This document shows, piece by piece, positions 6,587 to 10,213 of a stretch of DNA of 10,213 bases (positions are counted from its first letter, which is position 1; every line of letters begins with the position of its first letter). The notes beneath the pieces are model-generated. The model worked only from the letters and a program-made list of their open reading frames with translations, did not search any database and was not told the origin of the DNA. The DNA lies in contig CAKONA010000025.1 of NCBI GenBank assembly GCA_934096785.1, positions 1 through 10,213 on the forward strand. Direction: 5' to 3'. This DNA comes from an uncultured Bacilli bacterium. GTDB taxonomy: Bacteria > Bacillota_I > Bacilli_A > RF39 > UBA660. The translations under genes were made by a program, and so were the position numbers.

Positions 6587-6615
6587 ATTTTAACACTTTA
6601 CACATGATATGTCAA
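6587..6615 (-). promoter_or_regulatory. Near-consensus sigma-A promoter of the lipoprotein gene
   Basis: On the minus strand: a perfect -35 TTGACA (6615-6610), 17-nt spacer, -10 TAAAAT (6592-6587) preceded by TGT (extended -10). The predicted +1 is near 6580, leaving a leader of about 15 nt that carries GGAGG. This is the strongest promoter in the window by match to consensus. Confidence 0.8.
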
Positions 6616-6637
6616 TCTAGATATTACTTTTAGAATT

Positions 6638-6646
6638 TGATAAAAT
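6638..6646 (+). promoter_or_regulatory. Extended -10 promoter of the lipid kinase operon
   Basis: TGA-TAAAAT (6638-6646) is an extended -10 without a recognisable -35. The predicted +1 is near 6653, which lies after the ATG at 6650 and 9 nt before the ATG at 6662, so it also argues for the later start. Confidence 0.5.
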
Positions 6647-6661
6647 AAAATGGGTGTTGAT

Positions 6662-7534
6662 ATGAAATATATATTTATAATAAATAGTTTTACTTTAAAA
6701 GATGAAATTAACAATATAATACATAGAATAAAAGAATACTCTACTAAAAATAAGATGGACTTTGAAATAGAAATAAACAATGAAAATAATTCTACCGAAG
6801 ATATAGTTAGAAAATATAAAAAGACAAATTACACTATCATCGCAGTAGGTGGAGATGGAATGATTAATAGAGTTCTAAACTCTTTAATAGGTACAAATAA
6901 TACATTAGGTTTCATACCATGTGGTACTGGAAATGATTTTTATAGAAGTGTATCAAAAGAATTCAAGAATTTAATTAACGAGTGTGATGTAATTAAAATA
7001 AATAACAAGTATTTTATAAATGTCGCATGTTTTGGTATAGATGCAGATGTCGCTAATAACAAAGACCTAATCAAATCAAAATTAATACCAAAGAGTCAAA
7101 GATACAATGTAAGTGTTATAAACTCATTCTTAAAATATAAACCAAGACATTTCATATTAAAATTTAATGACATGAAGTTAGAAGGAGACTACGCTACAGT
7201 AGCTATATGTAATGGAGGTTACTATGGAAGTGGATATAACATATCACCAAACTTTAAACTAAATAATAATCTATTTGACATCTACGTAGTAGAACATTCT
7301 AATAAGTTAAATATAATGAATATGATACTTTCTATGAAAAAAGGTAAACATGAAAAATATAAAAAGATACACAAGTATCAATCAAATAAACTAACTCTAA
7401 TATCAAAAGAACCTATCAACAGTAATATAGACGGAGAAGAATTAGAATCTAGAAAATTCAATATAGAAGTGTTAGATTCAAAAATAAATATTTACTTTAA
7501 TAAAAAATTAATAGATTATGTGAAAGGAAAATAA
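6662..7534 (+). CDS. Diacylglycerol kinase family lipid kinase (DgkB/YegS-like)
   Basis: This is probably a cytosolic, membrane-associated lipid kinase that phosphorylates diacylglycerol to phosphatidic acid, recycling lipid from envelope polymer synthesis. Numbering is from the ATG at 6662 (290 aa), which gives the family-typical MKYIFIIN start and has GGGTG just upstream; the ATG at 6650 would precede the likely transcription start. Seen motifs: nucleotide-binding AVGGDGM (61-67), PCGTGNDF (86-93), FGIDADVA (124-131), CNGGYYGSG (183-191) in the C-terminal beta-sandwich, and the catalytic-region DGEE (257-260). Length matches DgkB (about 300). Some positions depart from the usual pattern: N-terminal NSFTLKD in place of NPxSG, and GGDGMINRV in place of GGDGTxNEV. 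The lipid substrate is therefore uncertain. It is followed 1 nt later by the MazG-like gene. Confidence 0.82.
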   Translation: MKYIFIINSFTLKDEINNIIHRIKEYSTKNKMDFEIEINNENNSTEDIVRKYKKTNYTIIAVGGDGMINRVLNSLIGTNNTLGFIPCGTGNDFYRSVSKEFKNLINECDVIKINNKYFINVACFGIDADVANNKDLIKSKLIPKSQRYNVSVINSFLKYKPRHFILKFNDMKLEGDYATVAICNGGYYGSGYNISPNFKLNNNLFDIYVVEHSNKLNIMNMILSMKKGKHEKYKKIHKYQSNKLTLISKEPINSNIDGEELESRKFNIEVLDSKINIYFNKKLIDYVKGK

Positions 7535-7535
7535 T

Positions 7536-7865
7536 ATGGAAAAAGTATATAACAAACTAGTAAGAGATAAAATACCTGAAATTATAAAAGAAAACAATGA
7601 TGGAGAAGCAATAACTAGAATACTTGAAGATGCGGAATACAAAAAAGCACTTGAAGATAAACTTTACGAAGAATATCAAGAAGTATTAGAGTCTAGTGAT
7701 AAAGACAGAATTGAAGAATTAGCTGACATGCTAGAAGTAATGATATCACTAGCTAAAGTTGAAAATTCATCATTAGAAGAAATAATAGAAATCATGAATA
7801 ATAAGAAATTAAAACGAGGTGGATTTGAAAAGAAAATATTCTTAGAAAAAGTAATAAAAAACTAA
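7536..7865 (+). CDS. MazG-like nucleotide pyrophosphohydrolase (house-cleaning NTP-PPase)
   Basis: This 109-aa all-helical protein belongs to the MazG/HisE-like NTP pyrophosphohydrolase superfamily. It opens with the subgroup signature YNKLVRDKIPEII (5-17). The Mg2+-binding residues are visible as EEYQE (E45, E46, E49) and ELAD (E61, D64), the EExxE...ExxD pattern of the superfamily. The C-terminal KRGGFEKKIFLEKV (93-106) is also typical. Such enzymes cleave (d)NTPs to NMP and pyrophosphate and are thought to remove unwanted nucleotides; the actual substrate is unknown. The ribosome binding site AAAGGA (7523-7528) lies 7 nt before the ATG, inside the end of the lipid kinase gene. One base separates the two genes, so they form an operon. 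No terminator follows it. Confidence 0.88.
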   Translation: MEKVYNKLVRDKIPEIIKENNDGEAITRILEDAEYKKALEDKLYEEYQEVLESSDKDRIEELADMLEVMISLAKVENSSLEEIIEIMNNKKLKRGGFEKKIFLEKVIKN

Positions 7866-7893
7866 ATAACGTAGTGTATTAATTATATATAAA

Positions 7894-7902
7894 TGCTATA
7901 AT
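7894..7902 (+). promoter_or_regulatory. Extended -10 promoter giving a leaderless ATPase mRNA
   Basis: TGC-TATAAT (7894-7902) is a consensus extended -10 whose expected +1 falls at 7908-7909, on or next to the ATG at 7909. No purine-rich ribosome binding site lies between 7880 and 7908, which is almost entirely A and T. A good -35 is not evident. Confidence 0.55.
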
Positions 7903-7908
7903 AATTAT

Positions 7909-10149
7909 ATGAAAAGATTTAACAAAGATATAAAAATTGGATTAACGAGTAAAGAAGTAAAGTATCAAATAGAAAATAATAATGTAAATATAGATACAAC
8001 TATTCCTACTAAAAGTGTGAAAACTATAATACTAAGTAATATTTTTACACTATTTAACATGCTTAATTTATTTTTGGCATTCATTATATTCTTAACAGGT
8101 AGTTTTAAGAATCTTCTTTTTTTAGGAACAGTAATTACTAACACAATAATAAGTATAATACAAGAACTTAGAGCTAAAAAGGAAGTTGATTCTCTATCTC
8201 TAATGTGTACTCCTAAAGTAAATGTTATAAGAGACTCTAAAGAAATAGAAATTGGAGTAAATGACATAGTACTTGATGACATAATTAAATATAAAATAGG
8301 TAATCAAATAGTAGTAGACTCTATCGTACTAGATGGAACTATCGAAGTAAACGAGTCATTCATAACAGGAGAGTCAGACTCAATAACTAAGAAAAAAGGA
8401 GATACACTTTTATCAGGTAGTTTTGTAGTATCAGGTAATTGCTTTGCTAGAGTTGAACATATAAAGGAAGACAACTATAGTTCTAAAATATCTAAAGAAG
8501 CAAAATATGTTAAAAAAGTAAACTCAGTACTTTTAGATTCACTAAATACAATAATTAAAATAATATCATGGGTAATAGTTCCTCTTGGAATACTTCTATT
8601 CATTAATCAATATAATTCACTTAATAATTCACTAAGTACTGCTATTATAAATACAGTAGCAGCCCTTATCGCAATGATACCAGAAGGCTTAGTTCTATTA
8701 ACAAGTACAGTCTTAGCAGTAAGCGTAATAAGACTTTCAAAGAAAAAAGTACTAGTAAAACAACTATATTGTATAGAGACACTAGCAAGAGTAGACACGA
8801 TTTGTTTTGATAAAACCGGAACACTTACCAAAGGAGACATGGAAGTAAAAAAAGTAATATCACTTAGCGAAAAATATGACATAAAAGAAATAATGAATAA
8901 TATATGTGGTAACTTAGAAGATGATAATGCAACTATGCAAGCACTTAAAGCATATTTCAAACCTAAAAACTATGATAAAGCAGATGAAATAATACCATTC
9001 TCATCGGATAAGAAATATTCAGGAATAAAGATTCACAAAGATAAGTTTATAGTAGGTGCTCCTGAATTTGTAACTGATAAAAAAATAAATCTAGATGAAT
9101 ATGATAATTATAGAGTACTAATGCTAGTAAATAAAAGACACAAAGATACAGTAATTGGACTAATCCTTTTAGAAGATAAAATAAGAGAAGAAGCATCAAA
9201 GACTATAAAATATTTTATTAAAGAAGGAGTAGACATCAAAATAATATCAGGAGACAATCCTAAAACAATAAGAAACATTGTTAAAAGATTAGGACTTAAC
9301 TTCAATAACTATGTAGATGCAAGTACTCTAAGTGATGAAGAACTAAAGTATTCAGTAGATAAGACAACAATATTTGGAAGAGTTACACCATTTCAAAAAA
9401 GAATTATTATTGAAGAACTAAAAAGACTTGGTAAAACAGTATCAATGGTAGGTGATGGAGTAAATGATGTTCTTGCTTTAAAAGAATCAGACTGTAGTAT
9501 AGCCTTAGCTTGTGGAAGTGAAGCTTCATACAATGTATCAGACTTAGTACTTCTAAGTTCAGACTTCACATCAATTCCAAGCATTGTCGAAGAAGGAAGA
9601 AGAACAATAAACAACATAGAAAAATCAGCAAGTCTCTTCATAGTGAAAACAGGATACGCAATAATGCTAGCACTTATATTCATGATAATACCTTATAACT
9701 ATCCATTTATACCAGTTCAACTAACACTAACTAATGCATTAACAATAGGTATTCCATCATTCATACTAGCACTTGAACCAAATAAAAAGAAAGTAACAGG
9801 TAACTTCCTTACAAATGTATTTAGAAAATCAATACCAACATCATTCATAATAGTATTAATAATAATGATAATAACTTTCTTACCACTTTCATTCATAGAG
9901 AAATCAACATTATCATTAATAACAGTAGCGTCAGTTGGATTCATTCACATATATAGAGTATGTTACCCACCAAAAAGATATCATTTAGTAATGATAAGTA
10001 TGCTTATAACATTATTCATAATGGGAGTTTTACTATTTAAACAACTATTCTCATTATCAGAACTTAACATACATATGGTATTTATAATAGTAGTAATACT
10101 AACACTAGCACTAACATTATTTAATATAATAGATAAAATTAAGAGGTGA
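7909..10149 (+). CDS. P-type cation-transporting ATPase, CtpE-like (Ca2+-ATPase related)
   Basis: This 746-aa polytopic membrane pump is driven by ATP through an aspartyl phosphate. Seen in order: a first membrane pair (about 40-86), actuator loop TGES (153-156), M4 IPEGLVLLTS (257-266) with the PEG ion-site motif, phosphorylation motif DKTGT (301-305, D301), a short nucleotide domain with VGAPE (382-386), SGDNPKT (447-453), hinge GDGVND (515-520), and about six further C-terminal spans (about 575-740) with LTNALTIGIPSF in M6. No CPC or heavy-metal-binding N-terminus is present. The M4 and M6 sequences resemble the CtpE group, for which Ca2+ uptake is reported in mycobacteria, so Ca2+ or another divalent cation is likely but unproven. 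No ribosome binding site precedes the ATG. TGA is the stop, directly before the next gene. Confidence 0.9.
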   Translation: MKRFNKDIKIGLTSKEVKYQIENNNVNIDTTIPTKSVKTIILSNIFTLFNMLNLFLAFIIFLTGSFKNLLFLGTVITNTIISIIQELRAKKEVDSLSLMCTPKVNVIRDSKEIEIGVNDIVLDDIIKYKIGNQIVVDSIVLDGTIEVNESFITGESDSITKKKGDTLLSGSFVVSGNCFARVEHIKEDNYSSKISKEAKYVKKVNSVLLDSLNTIIKIISWVIVPLGILLFINQYNSLNNSLSTAIINTVAALIAMIPEGLVLLTSTVLAVSVIRLSKKKVLVKQLYCIETLARVDTICFDKTGTLTKGDMEVKKVISLSEKYDIKEIMNNICGNLEDDNATMQALKAYFKPKNYDKADEIIPFSSDKKYSGIKIHKDKFIVGAPEFVTDKKINLDEYDNYRVLMLVNKRHKDTVIGLILLEDKIREEASKTIKYFIKEGVDIKIISGDNPKTIRNIVKRLGLNFNNYVDASTLSDEELKYSVDKTTIFGRVTPFQKRIIIEELKRLGKTVSMVGDGVNDVLALKESDCSIALACGSEASYNVSDLVLLSSDFTSIPSIVEEGRRTINNIEKSASLFIVKTGYAIMLALIFMIIPYNYPFIPVQLTLTNALTIGIPSFILALEPNKKKVTGNFLTNVFRKSIPTSFIIVLIIMIITFLPLSFIEKSTLSLITVASVGFIHIYRVCYPPKRYHLVMISMLITLFIMGVLLFKQLFSLSELNIHMVFIIVVILTLALTLFNIIDKIKR

Positions 10150-10153
10150 AACA

Positions 10154-10213
10154 ATGATAGATTATTTAATATATTTAGTAATAGCTTACGCAGCTACATA
10201 TGCTTTAGGATAC
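10154..10213 (+). CDS. Start of a membrane protein, cut by the window end
   Basis: The ATG at 10154 follows AAGAGGTGA (10141-10149), a good ribosome binding site overlapping the ATPase stop codon. Twenty codons are visible, reading MIDYLIYLVIAYAATYALGY, a hydrophobic helix that looks like a first transmembrane segment. The 4-nt spacing from the ATPase suggests co-transcription. The family cannot be named from this fragment. Confidence 0.7.
   Translation, partial: MIDYLIYLVIAYAATYALGY

Noticed and set aside
6650..6661. ATG at 6650 as the lipid kinase start
   Set aside because: It lies 3 nt after the -10 box, before the expected transcription start, and adds four residues absent from the usual family N-terminus.
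10147..10213. TGA read as Trp, with the ATPase frame continuing to the window end
   Set aside because: The frame does stay open to the edge, but the ATPase already has a complete set of C-terminal membrane spans and a new gene with a good ribosome binding site begins 4 nt later. No other gene here uses TGA internally.

Overview
This is an AT-rich, gene-dense bacterial window. Gene content and order (addB-addA, a DgkB-like lipid kinase, a lipoprotein), strong GAGG/GGAGG ribosome binding sites and AGA-dominated arginine codons point to a low-GC Firmicute, probably one of the uncultured gut-type Bacilli or a relative. Trp is TGG and TGA appears to act as a stop, so the standard bacterial code fits. 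No rRNA, tRNA, IS element or CRISPR array is visible.

Layout. (1) 1-384: a 31-codon hydrophobic-peptide gene on the + strand, followed by two 89%-identical repeats. Read on the minus strand, each repeat is a complete small RNA gene: extended -10 promoter with a -35 exactly 17 nt away, a 5' hairpin, and an intrinsic terminator. The first RNA is antisense to the 3' end and 3' UTR of the peptide mRNA, the architecture of a type I toxin-antitoxin module of the TxpA/RatA or Fst kind. The second copy keeps the antisense RNA and what look like the last codons of a lost toxin gene. (2) 385-5828: an addB-addA operon encoding a compact AddAB (RexBA) helicase-nuclease for double-strand break repair. It ends in a terminator shared with the convergent gene. 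(3) 5837-6565, minus strand: an acidic, coiled-coil-rich lipoprotein of unknown function with a near-consensus sigma-A promoter. (4) 6662-7865: a diacylglycerol-kinase-family lipid kinase and a MazG-like NTP pyrophosphohydrolase, 1 nt apart. (5) 7909-10149: a P-type cation ATPase of the CtpE-like, Ca2+-ATPase-related group, apparently expressed from a leaderless mRNA. It is followed by the first 20 codons of a membrane protein cut by the window edge.

The most interesting region is 1-330. Between the two repeat copies, all three substitutions that fall in predicted stems keep base pairing (A-U against G-U) only if the minus strand is transcribed; on the plus strand the same changes give A-C mismatches. 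This is internal evidence for two functional minus-strand RNAs. The toxin role of the peptide and the antitoxin role of the RNAs are inferences from architecture. The rest of the window is housekeeping with a few local oddities: a short AddB without a Walker A motif, very short or absent 5' leaders, and a lipid kinase with drifted motifs.
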